Below are positions 26,978-36,208 of a DNA stretch of 64,000 nucleotides, in pieces. Position numbers and translations under genes: made by a program. The stretch lies in the NCBI GenBank assembly GCA_965199245.1, contig CBDAQP010000002.1, positions 248,001-312,000 on the forward strand, written 5' to 3'. The notes below the pieces were generated by a model. The model saw only the letters and a program-made list of their open reading frames with translations. It was not told the DNA's origin and made no database searches. Source of the DNA: Carbonatibacter sp965199245 (lineage in GTDB: Bacteria; Pseudomonadota; Alphaproteobacteria; Kiloniellales; Kiloniellaceae). Numbering within the stretch: the first letter of the stretch is position 1; every line of letters begins with the position of its first letter.

Positions 26978-29659
26978 TTATTCTGAGGCCTCTTGTATCA
27001 GGTTACGCAGGACATAGTGAAGAATTCCACCGTTGCGGTAGTATTCAACCTCGTCTGCGGTATCAATACGACAGAGCAGGTCGATATTTTCGACCGAACC
27101 ATCCGGGCGGGCAATGCGGCACTTGACGCTCATGCGGGGGGTAAGGCCGTCGGCAATACCTGTCAGGTCGATGGTTTCATCACCTGTAATGCCCAATGAT
27201 TTGCGTGTGACACCCTCGGGCATTTGCAGGGGCAAAACGCCCATGCCGACGAGGTTAGAGCGGTGAATCCGTTCAAAACTTTCAACGATGACGGCCTTGA
27301 CACCCAACAGTCGCGTCCCCTTTGCGGCCCAGTCGCGGCTCGATCCCATGCCGTATTCTTTCCCGCCAAAGATCACAAGCGCGGTGTTGTTGTCCATGTG
27401 CTTCATCGCGGCGGTGTAAACTGGCATTGTTTCGCCCTGGTAGCGGGTAAAGCCGCCTTCAACCCCGTCAAGCATTTCATTGCGGATGCGGATATTGGCG
27501 AAGGTTCCGCGCATCATAACGTCGTGATTGCCCCGGCGTGATCCGTAGGAATTATAGTCTTTCTGTGCCACTTGACGTTCGGACAGATACTGCCCCCCCG
27601 GGCTGTCGGCCTTGATTGCCCCGGCGGGGGAGATATGATCGGTTGTGATATTATCCCCCAGAACCAATAAGGGACGTGCACCGATAATGTCGCTGACCTC
27701 GCCGGGTTCCCTGCTCATTCCTGCGAAGAAGGGGGGATACTGTACATAGGTTGAACTGTCTGACCAGTTGTAGGTCAGGCCATCTGCTGTGGCGATAGAT
27801 TGCCATTCTTCCGGCCCTTCAAAGACATTGGCATAGCGGGCCTGGAACATGTCGCGGGTGACGCACTGTTCAATCAGGGCGTTGATTTCTGTTGAACTGG
27901 GCCAGATGTCTTTCAAAAAGACATCCTCTCCGGCGTGATCTTGACCAAGGGGGGCATTGAGCAGATCAAGTGTGACTGTTCCCGCCAGGGCATAGGCAAC
28001 CACAAGCGGCGGCGATGCCAGATAATTCAGCCGTGTTTGCGGGCTGACGCGGCCTTCAAAGTTACGGTTGCCGGACAGCACGGCGGCAACCTGCATGGTG
28101 TTGTCGTCGATGGCTTCGACCAGTTCTTCGGCCAATGGCCCGGAATTGCCAATGCAGGTGGTACAGCCATAGCCGACCAGATCAAAGCCCAGATCGTCGA
28201 GGTCGGCCTGAACCCCGGCTTTTTCCAGATAGTCGGTGACAACCTGTGATCCGGGGGCGAGTGAGGTTTTAACCCACGGTTTCACGCGCAGGCCCTTTTC
28301 CCGGGCTTTGCGTGCCACCAGCCCTGCCGCTAACAGCACAGAGGGGTTGGAAGTATTGGTACAGGAGGTAATTGCGGCAATCATCACCGCCCCGTTTGGC
28401 AGGTGGTAATCCTGACCACGGACGGGGTATGTGGCCTCTGTTGCTTCGCCGACTGACTCGCGGATTGTGGCGATGGACTTTTCCGCTAACTGTGAGAGAG
28501 CAATACGATCCTGGGGGCGTTTCGGCCCGGCAAGGCTTGGCTCCACCGAGTCAAGATCAAGGCAGAGCGTGTCGGTGAAGATCGGGTCGGGGGTTTGTGA
28601 GTCCCGCCACATGCCCTGCGCCTTTGCGTAGGCTTCGACCAGTGCGATGCGTTCCTCGTCACGGCCTGTAAAGCGGAGATAGCGGATGGTTTCGGCGCAG
28701 ATGGGGAAGAATCCGCAGGTCGCGCCGTATTCAGGGGCCATATTGGCAATGGTTGTCATGTCGGCGAGGGTGAGATTATCGATGCCCGGGCCGTAAAATT
28801 CGACAAACTTTCCGACAACACCGTGGGCGCGGAGCATTTCGGTAATGGTCAGGACAAGATCGGTTGCGGTTGTGCCTTCTTTCAATGCCCCGGACAGTTT
28901 GACGCCAACGACCTCGGGGATCAGCATGGAAACGGGTTGGCCCAACATGGCGGCTTCGGCCTCGATACCCCCAACGCCCCATCCGAGAACCGCCAAACCA
29001 TTGACCATGGTGGTGTGGGAGTCTGTCCCGACAAGGGTATCGGGATAGGCAAGGGTCATGCCGTTGTCATCTTTTGTCCAGACGACTTGTGCGAGGTTTT
29101 CAACATTGACCTGATGGCAAATCCCTGTTCCGGGGGGGACGACGCGGAAATTATCAAAGGCTTTTTGCCCCCACCGCAAAAAGGCATAGCGTTCGGCATT
29201 GCGTTCAAATTCCAGACCGACATTTTTTTGAAAAGCGTGCGCATCCCCAAAGGAATCAACCATGACAGAGTGGTCAATCACCAGATCAACCGGGGCGAGT
29301 GGATTGATTTTCTTCGGATTTGCGCCCAGTTCGGTCATGGCTTCGCGCATGGCGGCGAGATCGACAACCGCAGGGACACCCGTGAAATCCTGCATCAGGA
29401 CGCGGGCGGGGCGATAGGCAATTTCGCGCGTCGAACGGCGGGTTCTGAGCCATTCGGGCAGAGCCTTGATGTCATCGAGGCGGACAGTCTGTCCGTCTTC
29501 AAAACGCAGGAGATTTTCGAGCAAAACTTTGAGTGAAAAGGGCAAACGTGAGAGATCACCAAGCGTTTTTTCTGCTTCGCCAAGGCTGTAGTAGTGATAA
29601 ACTCTCTCACCAACTGTGAGGGTTCTGAGGGTTTTGAGCGTGTCTTGGTTCCGTGCCAC
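26978..29659 (-). CDS. acnA: Aconitate hydratase A
   Basis: 893 residues, full length for AcnA. [4Fe-4S] ligands lie in AITSCTNTSNPSV and in GYGCTTCIGNSGPL. VGTDSHTTMVNGLAVLGWGVGG and the swivel domain with GRRGNHDVMMRGTFANIRI are present. Interconverts citrate and isocitrate in the TCA cycle. It lies downstream of the helicase gene on the same strand, 142 bases away. Confidence 0.98.
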   Translation of the reverse strand: MARNQDTLKTLRTLTVGERVYHYYSLGEAEKTLGDLSRLPFSLKVLLENLLRFEDGQTVRLDDIKALPEWLRTRRSTREIAYRPARVLMQDFTGVPAVVDLAAMREAMTELGANPKKINPLAPVDLVIDHSVMVDSFGDAHAFQKNVGLEFERNAERYAFLRWGQKAFDNFRVVPPGTGICHQVNVENLAQVVWTKDDNGMTLAYPDTLVGTDSHTTMVNGLAVLGWGVGGIEAEAAMLGQPVSMLIPEVVGVKLSGALKEGTTATDLVLTITEMLRAHGVVGKFVEFYGPGIDNLTLADMTTIANMAPEYGATCGFFPICAETIRYLRFTGRDEERIALVEAYAKAQGMWRDSQTPDPIFTDTLCLDLDSVEPSLAGPKRPQDRIALSQLAEKSIATIRESVGEATEATYPVRGQDYHLPNGAVMIAAITSCTNTSNPSVLLAAGLVARKAREKGLRVKPWVKTSLAPGSQVVTDYLEKAGVQADLDDLGFDLVGYGCTTCIGNSGPLAEELVEAIDDNTMQVAAVLSGNRNFEGRVSPQTRLNYLASPPLVVAYALAGTVTLDLLNAPLGQDHAGEDVFLKDIWPSSTEINALIEQCVTRDMFQARYANVFEGPEEWQSIATADGLTYNWSDSSTYVQYPPFFAGMSREPGEVSDIIGARPLLVLGDNITTDHISPAGAIKADSPGGQYLSERQVAQKDYNSYGSRRGNHDVMMRGTFANIRIRNEMLDGVEGGFTRYQGETMPVYTAAMKHMDNNTALVIFGGKEYGMGSSRDWAAKGTRLLGVKAVIVESFERIHRSNLVGMGVLPLQMPEGVTRKSLGITGDETIDLTGIADGLTPRMSVKCRIARPDGSVENIDLLCRIDTADEVEYYRNGGILHYVLRNLIQEASE

Positions 29660-29801
29660 GAAAGTTTCTCCTGAATATTTTTGTGCGGTAGTGATCCTGG
29701 GTTTTTTTGGCCCGGTTTGTCACCCTGTTTGGAACCTTGTCCCGAACAGAGACAACCAGGGGCGATCATTATCGTAGGACATAGCTGCTTTGTGCCAAAA
29801 A

Positions 29802-31583
29802 TCAAGTATTGTGGGTTTTTTTGGCTGTTCCCTTGCGCTGTCGTGAGTCCCTGTTGCCGCCTGGTGTGCTATTGTTTTTGCGGTGGGGCTTTTTGAATCC
29901 GCTCCCTTTGCGTGGTTTGCCGCGCAGGGGCTTGAAGTTCGGCTGTGCGCCGACAAAATTGATATGGAGTGATTTTTCCCCTGTCCCCCGCATTTTGACC
30001 ATGTCGTGAAACAGGTCTGCGGCATCTGCGGCGATTTCGAAAAAACTTTCGCTCTCCTGGATCCGGATTGTGCCAATATCTTCGCGGTTGACGTCGCCCG
30101 CTTTGCAGATAATGGGCAAAAGCCATTTCGGGTCGGCACGGTGTTTGCGTCCGGTGTTGAGTTTGAACCATACCCCATCGGCAAAGTCGGGTTTTTTGCG
30201 CGGTTCCCGTTTTGAGGTGTGAGTCTGGGTGTGATCGCGAACGGGGGTGAGCTCTTCGGGGGCGGGGAGTCGGGCCATTCGCTGAACGATCAGGGCACTC
30301 GCCAGAATTTCCGGGCTGTAGCGGGCAACCAGTGCGTGCGCCAGCTCGGGCGTGTCGTCCTGTGCGACGGTTGTAAAGAGAGGATCCTCAAGCAGGCGTT
30401 GACGATCGCGGGCGGTGATGTCTTCGATGCCGGGCGGACTCTGCCAGTCCGCTGTGATTTTTGCCACGCGCAACAGCCGCTCGGTCGAACGTCGTTTGTT
30501 GACCGGAACAATCAGGGCGCAGATGCCTTTGCGTCCGGCTCGCCCTGTGCGCCCTGAACGATGCAACAGCGTTTCGGCGTTGTTGGGAATGTCGGCCTGA
30601 ACCACCAGATCAAGATTGGGAAGATCAATGCCCCGTGCCGCGACATCGGTGGCAATACAGATGCGCGCTCGTCCCGTTCGCATGGCCTGGAGGGCCTGGT
30701 TCCGTTCGTTCTGGCTTAATTCACCGGACAGGGCGACGACAGAAAAACCGCGATTGGACAGGCGGCTGGCAAAACGGCGCACCGCTTCACGGGTCGCGCA
30801 AAAAACGATTGTCGCGGGCGATTCATGGTAGCGAATCAGGTTAATAACAGCATTTTCGCGATCATTGGGGGCGACGTTGAGGGCGTGATAGGCAATATCG
30901 CCGTGCTGTTCGCGCGCTTTCAGGGTACTGAGGCGCAGGGCGTTGTTCTGGAATCTCCGGGTGAGCGAGAGAATCTGCTTGGGCAGTGTCGCGGAAAAGA
31001 GCAAGGTACGCCGTGACGGCGGTGTTGCGCCCAGAATAAATTCCAGATCATCGCGGAATCCCATATCAAGCATTTCGTCTGCTTCGTCCAGGACGACAAC
31101 CCGCAGTGCAGAGGTATCAAGTGCCTTGCGTTCAATGTGATCGCGTAGGCGACCGGGGGTTCCGACAACAATATGCGCCCCCTGTTCAAGGGCGTGGCGT
31201 TCGCGGCGCGGATCCATTCCCCCGACACAGGTTGCCGTTGTGCCGCCTGCTTTTGCATAGAGCCATTTGAGTTCTTCATTGACCTGGAGCGCAAGCTCGC
31301 GGGTCGGAGCAATGATCAGAGCTAGGGGCTGCCAAACAGGTTTCAGGTGCTGTGCCGGGCCGAGCAGGTCTTGCGCCATTGCCAGGCCAAAGGCCACTGT
31401 TTTTCCCGAACCTGTCTGGGCCGAAACCAGCAGGTCGCGCCCCGAAGAGTCATGATCGGGGTGAGTGAGCGCAATGACTTCTTCCTGGATGGGAGTGAGG
31501 CTGTCATAGCCTTTGTCTTTGAGGGCATCCGCCATAACAGGGGGAAGGCGGCCCTTAGAGGAATCCGTAGAGGCATCCGGCAT
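29802..31583 (-). CDS. DEAD-box RNA helicase (CsdA/DbpA-like)
   Basis: 593 residues from ATG 31583. Motif I AQTGSGKT at 55-62, DEAD at 166-169, SAT motif in LLFSATLP, motif VI HRSGRTGRAGRKG. After the two RecA domains a C-terminal DbpA-type RNA-binding domain is visible (ADPKWLLPIICKAGDVNRED), followed by a basic tail. Likely works in ribosome assembly or cold-shock RNA remodelling. The frame is open upstream, but no family similarity supports a longer start. Confidence 0.93.
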   Translation of the reverse strand: MPDASTDSSKGRLPPVMADALKDKGYDSLTPIQEEVIALTHPDHDSSGRDLLVSAQTGSGKTVAFGLAMAQDLLGPAQHLKPVWQPLALIIAPTRELALQVNEELKWLYAKAGGTTATCVGGMDPRRERHALEQGAHIVVGTPGRLRDHIERKALDTSALRVVVLDEADEMLDMGFRDDLEFILGATPPSRRTLLFSATLPKQILSLTRRFQNNALRLSTLKAREQHGDIAYHALNVAPNDRENAVINLIRYHESPATIVFCATREAVRRFASRLSNRGFSVVALSGELSQNERNQALQAMRTGRARICIATDVAARGIDLPNLDLVVQADIPNNAETLLHRSGRTGRAGRKGICALIVPVNKRRSTERLLRVAKITADWQSPPGIEDITARDRQRLLEDPLFTTVAQDDTPELAHALVARYSPEILASALIVQRMARLPAPEELTPVRDHTQTHTSKREPRKKPDFADGVWFKLNTGRKHRADPKWLLPIICKAGDVNREDIGTIRIQESESFFEIAADAADLFHDMVKMRGTGEKSLHINFVGAQPNFKPLRGKPRKGSGFKKPHRKNNSTPGGNRDSRQRKGTAKKTHNT

Positions 31584-31869
31584 GATGAGTGTGCTTTCTT
31601 TTGCTGGTCTGCCCAATCGTCCGGCCCTGTCGCGTGAACAGGGGGATGCTTGCCAGAGGGTCTCAAATCTGGAATCTGTGCGCGGAAAACCCTGTTCAGG
31701 TTCCCCTGCGGGAGACAGGCAGGTGTCCCGGGAACAGCTTGTATCGATTTGCATGATCGGGGTCAAGGGAGCACTCGATAGTGTTGCTTGTCACTCTGGC
31801 GCAGACATGTCAGTTTGACAGGGCAGTCGCGGTGTCGGGGCTTGTGCTGATGGGGGAAGGGAGTAATTG

Positions 31870-33777
31870 ATGGGACGTCGCGCACCAAAGGCATCCGGTC
31901 GCAAAGCACCGGCGCGCGCCGGGGGAACCGGGCGCGGTTCAAAAAAAAAGACAGCAAAACGCCCTGCGACGGCCAGGCAGAGAACCGTGCGAACCCGTAA
32001 AAAACCGCAGGGCCGTCACGGAACCCTTCTGCGTCGTGTGTTGGGGTGGGTCTCTGTGTTGGGGATTTGGGGAACTGTTGCGGTTGCTGTGATGGTGGGC
32101 TACTACGCGCTTGGGTTGCCGACGGTTGGAACCCTGGAACAAGCCGCCCGGCGACCGTCATTGACCTTTGAGGCCTCTGACGGGACGCGCCTTGCCAGCT
32201 ATGGCGATTATTATGGTGATGTTCTGGAGGTGAGTGACTTTTCGCCCGTTTTGCCCCGCGCGATTGTTGCAATCGAAGACCATAGATTTTACCGTCATTT
32301 CGGTGTGGATCTTTTGGGCGTTGCGCGGGCCATGTGGGTCAATCTGCGCGCGGGGCGTTTGGTACAGGGGGGGTCAACCCTGACCCAGCAGGTGGCGAAG
32401 ACTCTTTTTCTTACGCCCGAACGGAACCTGCGGCGTAAAATCCGCGAATTTCTCCTGTCGCTTTGGCTGGAACAGACCTTTACCAAGGATGAAATTCTAT
32501 CGATCTATATGAACCGCGTTTACCTTGGGGCCGGGGCCTATGGCTTTGATGCGGCGGCGCAGACCTATTTCGGGACATCGGCCAGAAATCTGACCTTGTC
32601 GCAAGCAGCGGTGTTGGCTGGCCTTCTCAAGGCTCCGGGACGCTATAGTCCGTCGCGTTCTCCGGCGCGGGCCCTGGCGCGGGCTGATCTGGTGTTGTCC
32701 GCCATGGCCCGCGAAGGGTTGATTACGGCCGCCCAGCTTCGGACAGCGCGGGACAATCCGGCGGTTTTCAAAAAACGTAAATCTGACCAGAGCCTCTATT
32801 TTACCGATTGGGTGCGCGGGCGCGTTGAACGTATGGTGGGGGCCTCTGCGGGTGATTTGGTGATTCGCACAACCTTTGACCCCCGGGCGCAGGAAATCGC
32901 CGCACGGCACCTGCGCGCAGAGCTGACGGACAGAGGCGCGAAAAACAGGGTTGAACAGGGGGCTGTTGTGGTTCTGGCCCCTGATGGTGCGGTTCAGGCT
33001 CTCATCGGGGGGCGGGATTATCGTACGAGCCAATATAACAGGGCATCGCAGGCCCTGCGTCAACCGGGGTCGGCTTTTAAGACATTTGTTTTTCTGGCGG
33101 GTTTTGAGCATGGCTTGCGCCCTGAAACGGTCATGAACGATGCGCCTGTTTCGATTGATGGTTGGTCGCCGCGTAACTATGACAACAGGTATCGTGGTCA
33201 GGTGACGCTCCGCGATGCCTTTGCATATTCGTCAAATTCTGTTGCGGCACAGATCACGCAAAAGGTCACGCCGCAACGTGTGGCTGATGTGGCCTATCGA
33301 TTGGGAATTGATGCGTTTCTCAATCCGTCACCGGCCCTTGCGCTGGGGGCTTCGGAAACAACCTTGCTTGATTTGACCGGGGCCTATGCGGTTTTGGCAA
33401 ACGGGGGGCAGTGGGTGCAACCCTATGGAATCACACGCATTACAGATCGTGCGGGCCGCGTTCTCTATGATCATCGCAAAAATCGCGGAGCCACCGTCGT
33501 TGCCCGCAATGACCTGGCCATGATAGATAGTATTTTGCGCGATGTGACCGCCCGGGGCACTGGTCAGGCGGTTGATTTGCCCTGGCCTGTTGCGGGGAAA
33601 ACAGGAACAACACAATCCAATCGTGACGCGCTTTTTGTGGGCTATGGCGCGGCACATGTCGTTGGCATCTGGTATGGCAATGATGATGACTCGCCGATGA
33701 AGGGGGTGACAGGGGGAACCCTGCCTGCGCGGTCGTGGGGCCGAATCCTGCGCGATTTGGAAAGTGACTCACCTTAG
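31870..33777 (+). CDS. Penicillin-binding protein 1A-type (glycosyltransferase/transpeptidase)
   Basis: 635 residues. A basic cytoplasmic N-terminus (~1-55, Lys/Arg-rich) is followed by one transmembrane helix (~60-85). The glycosyltransferase domain has EDHRFYRHFG with catalytic Glu136 and GGSTLTQQVAKTL. The transpeptidase domain has the SxxK motif SAFK at 401-404, SSN at 454-456 and KTG at 577-579. Class A PBP that polymerises and cross-links peptidoglycan. ATG 31870 follows a GGGGAAGGGAG site. It is divergent from the helicase gene. Confidence 0.95.
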   Translation: MGRRAPKASGRKAPARAGGTGRGSKKKTAKRPATARQRTVRTRKKPQGRHGTLLRRVLGWVSVLGIWGTVAVAVMVGYYALGLPTVGTLEQAARRPSLTFEASDGTRLASYGDYYGDVLEVSDFSPVLPRAIVAIEDHRFYRHFGVDLLGVARAMWVNLRAGRLVQGGSTLTQQVAKTLFLTPERNLRRKIREFLLSLWLEQTFTKDEILSIYMNRVYLGAGAYGFDAAAQTYFGTSARNLTLSQAAVLAGLLKAPGRYSPSRSPARALARADLVLSAMAREGLITAAQLRTARDNPAVFKKRKSDQSLYFTDWVRGRVERMVGASAGDLVIRTTFDPRAQEIAARHLRAELTDRGAKNRVEQGAVVVLAPDGAVQALIGGRDYRTSQYNRASQALRQPGSAFKTFVFLAGFEHGLRPETVMNDAPVSIDGWSPRNYDNRYRGQVTLRDAFAYSSNSVAAQITQKVTPQRVADVAYRLGIDAFLNPSPALALGASETTLLDLTGAYAVLANGGQWVQPYGITRITDRAGRVLYDHRKNRGATVVARNDLAMIDSILRDVTARGTGQAVDLPWPVAGKTGTTQSNRDALFVGYGAAHVVGIWYGNDDDSPMKGVTGGTLPARSWGRILRDLESDSP

Positions 33778-33813
33778 AAAACGGGGTGTCCTTACGAAAG
33801 GAGTGTAATTTTC

Positions 33814-33842
33814 TTGACAAAAGAATAACAAAGACCTTACAT
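33814..33842 (+). promoter_or_regulatory. Possible promoter upstream of the binding-protein gene
   Basis: A consensus -35 TTGACA (33814-33819) with a 17-base spacer to a weak -10 TTACAT (33837-33842). A run of twelve C residues follows before the ribosome-binding site. Confidence 0.35.
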
Positions 33843-33867
33843 GACCAGTGAAATGACCCGTGAGGTG

Positions 33868-33879
33868 CCCCCCCCCCCC
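33868..33879. repeat. C12 homopolymer in the leader of the binding-protein gene
   Basis: Twelve consecutive C residues lie about 40 bases before the start codon at 33922, downstream of a TTGACA box. Such tracts can vary in length and alter expression. Confidence 0.9.
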
Positions 33880-33921
33880 TGAACAATTCCCCCTCTCAAC
33901 AATTCACGAGGACTGTTGGCG

Positions 33922-34698
33922 ATGATCTTTTCAAAAACCTTCTTTGCGCTGGTTTTATCGTTTATGTTTTGTTGGAACGGGGCCATGGCGCAGTCCGCAT
34001 TGAATGACATTTTGAATCAGGGGGTTCTCAAGGTCGGGACAACGGGCGATTTTAACCCCATGACTGTCCGCGACCCCGCAACAGACAGCTATAAAGGCTA
34101 TGATATTGATGTCATGCGCGAACTGGCGGGCGATTTGGGTGTTGATCTGGAATTTGTCCCCGCAGATTGGAAAACCTTGGTCAATGGGGTGACGGCGGGC
34201 AAGTATCATATCACGGGTTCAGCCTCTGTCACGCCGACCCGGGCCAAGGCGACTGGCTTTAGCACCAGTTATTTTTCCCTCGCCACTGTGCCGCTGGTGC
34301 TCAAAAAAAATGCGGCGCGGTTCAAAGGCTGGGATGATTTGAACAGGCCCGGTGTTTTGATTGCGGCAACGCTGGGAACGACGCATGAAAAACAGGTCAA
34401 ACAGTTTTTCCCAAAGGCTGAATACCGCATTATCGAAGCCCCTGCGCGTGACTTTCACGAAGTTTTGTCAGGGCGCGCAGATGCACATATCACCTCGAAT
34501 ATCGAGGCCGCGCAGTTGGTTGCGAAATACGACCGGATGATGATCGTTCCCGTTGATCGGCCCAAAGCCCCTGTTCCGATTGCAATGTTGTTGCCACAGG
34601 GCGATCAGGTCTGGATCAATTATGTCAATACCTGGATTGATTTAAAACAGACTCAGGGTTTTTTCCGTGCGCTTGGGGAAAAGTGGAACGTGAATTAA
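33922..34698 (+). CDS. Periplasmic family-3 solute-binding protein (PheC-like)
   Basis: 258 residues from ATG 33922, with GAGG ten bases upstream. An N-terminal signal peptide (FFALVLSFMFCWNGAMA, cut after AMA) is followed by the SBP3 fold: ILNQGVLKVGTTGDFNPMTV, YKGYDIDVMRELAGDLGV, GSASVTPTRAKATGFS. The pattern resembles cyclohexadienyl/arogenate dehydratase PheC as well as amino-acid-binding proteins. No transporter partners are adjacent, so an orphan enzyme or binding protein is possible. Confidence 0.85.
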   Translation: MIFSKTFFALVLSFMFCWNGAMAQSALNDILNQGVLKVGTTGDFNPMTVRDPATDSYKGYDIDVMRELAGDLGVDLEFVPADWKTLVNGVTAGKYHITGSASVTPTRAKATGFSTSYFSLATVPLVLKKNAARFKGWDDLNRPGVLIAATLGTTHEKQVKQFFPKAEYRIIEAPARDFHEVLSGRADAHITSNIEAAQLVAKYDRMMIVPVDRPKAPVPIAMLLPQGDQVWINYVNTWIDLKQTQGFFRALGEKWNVN

Positions 34699-35112
34699 AG
34701 AATAAGGTGGTTGAGAGGTGTCAAATTGATGAAAGGGACTCTCTCGGGATAGCCGGATTGAATTTATTGAACGCATTGTTTGGTTTGTTTGAATGATGCT
34801 TTTGGTTCGGGGCTGTTGAACCGCCCCGCGCACGCCCTGTAATCCGGAGGGCAGAGCGTTGTGATCTACAAGTCCGGCCTGATGCTCGAAAAGGACAATC
34901 CGAAAAAGGGCCGTCGTCTTTATCTCGAAGGTAAGCACCCGAACGCGGAGTTTTCCTGACAAAAACTCTTGAAAGACGTGTAACAGAAACTGTCATTCAG
35001 CAAAATCAGGGGGGGACATGATCCCCTATCCGAGCGGGGCAAGAGATGAACAAAGCGAACGCTTGAGAAAAGAACAAAACCGGATTAAACTGGACAGCAG
35101 GGACAGAAAACC
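34699..35112 (+). other. 414-bp gene-poor stretch with one small possible ORF
   Basis: Only one short frame looks plausible (34861-34959, listed separately). Otherwise no recognised coding, RNA or repeat feature. A hairpin-like GGGGCTGTTGAACCGCCCC is visible near 34815. Confidence 0.3.
34861..34959 (+). CDS. Possible 32-residue small ORF
   Basis: A GTG start at 34861 follows a CGGAGGG ribosome-binding site about 10 bases upstream. The frame gives a basic peptide beginning MIYKSGLMLEKDNPKKGRR and ends at TGA 34957-34959. Nothing recognisable in it; it may be a fragment of a degraded gene. Confidence 0.2.
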   Translation: MIYKSGLMLEKDNPKKGRRLYLEGKHPNAEFS

Positions 35113-35361
35113 ATGAGTGAGACAATGACTGACATGAGTGAAATGAACAAAAGAGTAAGCCGCATTGAAGGGGCGCAACAGTATCTGCCTCTTTTGCTCA
35201 AACGCTTTGAAGGAATTGAGGACAGGCTTGAAGCTGACTTGAATGACCTTTGCAAGGAGAACAGCGAAGGCATCAAGAAGTTGCAAAGCGACAATCGCAA
35301 TCTGATTATTGCGCTGATCTTAACAGGTCTCGGGGTTGCCGCCTCGATCTCTTTCACCTGA
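35113..35361 (+). CDS. Small coiled-coil membrane protein (XhlA-like)
   Basis: 82 residues. A helical, heptad-like region (~5-60) of alternating charged and hydrophobic residues is followed by one C-terminal transmembrane segment (LIIALILTGLGVAASISF). The layout matches the XhlA hemolysin/phage family and similar short membrane proteins, but the match is only architectural. A CAGGGACAG site precedes ATG 35113. A strong terminator follows the stop, so it is a separate transcript end. Confidence 0.7.
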   Translation: MSETMTDMSEMNKRVSRIEGAQQYLPLLLKRFEGIEDRLEADLNDLCKENSEGIKKLQSDNRNLIIALILTGLGVAASISFT

Positions 35362-35377
35362 TCTGCTGTCACAGACG

Positions 35378-35402
35378 AAAGGGGCCGCAAGGCCCCTTTT
35401 TT
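35378..35402 (+). terminator. Terminator after the small membrane protein
   Basis: Stem AAAGGGGCC / GGCCCCTTT with a GCAA tetraloop followed by T residues. Confidence 0.85.
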
Positions 35403-36029
35403 GATGCGTTGTAGATTGTATGGAGGCCCTCGAAACTGAAACGGATTGCGAAGCAATAAACCCTGCCCGCTCCGCCCTGGCGCAGTGAGACATGGCCAGG
35501 GCATCTTCACTGCTCTTCAAAGGTCTTCACAGATCACCATATCACAGGCCGCGCGGTCGATAAAATCTGTTCAAAGCGTTCTATGGGGAACGCCCCCGAA
35601 GCTGCCTCGTCGCACAATTCACGCACAATCCGCTTGTGGGACAGACAGGATCAGACCCCTGCCGTGGATGACCCGTTGCCCCCTGCGCGCATTGAGACGA
35701 GACTGGCCTGTTCGCATCAAGGATGCTCAACCTGTGTGTCAGGAATCGGAAGCGTTTTGACAAGTCCTCGACATGCACAAATCGGGGTTTTTTCTGATGG
35801 CCCGTGCCTTTGGGCCTGTATTGTGTCAAGGCCGCCCCTCAAAGCGTCCGGAGGTGCCGATGTGCCGTCCGGTGAGCCAATGACCGGCCCGTTTGCACGG
35901 GGCTTGGGTTCAATGTGATAGTCTCTCATCGCTCTCGATATGAAAAAAATCAACCCCGCAACGGGATTTTTCTTATTTAATCCTTGACATCTTTTTGCGC
36001 CTCTGCTCTTTACCTTGTCAGAATTGTGT
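35403..36029. other. Gene-poor region before the autotransporter
   Basis: About 630 bp without a convincing gene. Short frames exist on both strands (up to ~110 residues) but none shows a ribosome-binding site plus a recognisable domain. Possibly degraded sequence. A hairpin near 35943-35978 (CCCG-CAA-CGGG inside an A-rich/T-rich stem) could be a terminator. Confidence 0.4.
35943..35978. terminator. Possible terminator hairpin
   Basis: An A-rich arm and CCCG pair with CGGG and a T-rich arm (ATTTTTC). Moderate stem in a region without assigned genes. Confidence 0.35.
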
Positions 36030-36131
36030 GGGTCGACCTTTGATGGGTCGACCTTTGATGGGTCGACCTTTGATGGGTCGACCTTTGATGGGTCGACCTT
36101 TGATGGGTCGACCTTTGATGGGTCGACCTTT
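36030..36131. repeat. 15-bp tandem repeat with GGTCGACC palindromes
   Basis: Seven copies of a GGGTCGACCTTT core spaced exactly 15 bp (starts at 36030, 36045, 36060, 36075, 36090, 36105, 36120). Six full units carry the linker GAT, and the last one runs into a T tract. Each copy holds the perfect palindrome GGTCGACC. It ends 77 bp before the autotransporter start. Confidence 0.97.
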
Positions 36132-36208
36132 TTTTGTTGGGTGATACTTTTTACGTCGGGCTGGCCTGTTGTTTTTGGATAAACCTTTAGAACGGGGCAG
36201 GTCTTGTG

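Noticed and set aside
35446..35918. Overlapping frames of ~105-111 codons
   Set aside because: No ribosome-binding site, recognisable domain or codon bias; likely chance frames.
36030..36131. CRISPR array
   Set aside because: Copies are only 12-15 bp, identical and contiguous with no variable spacers and no cas genes.
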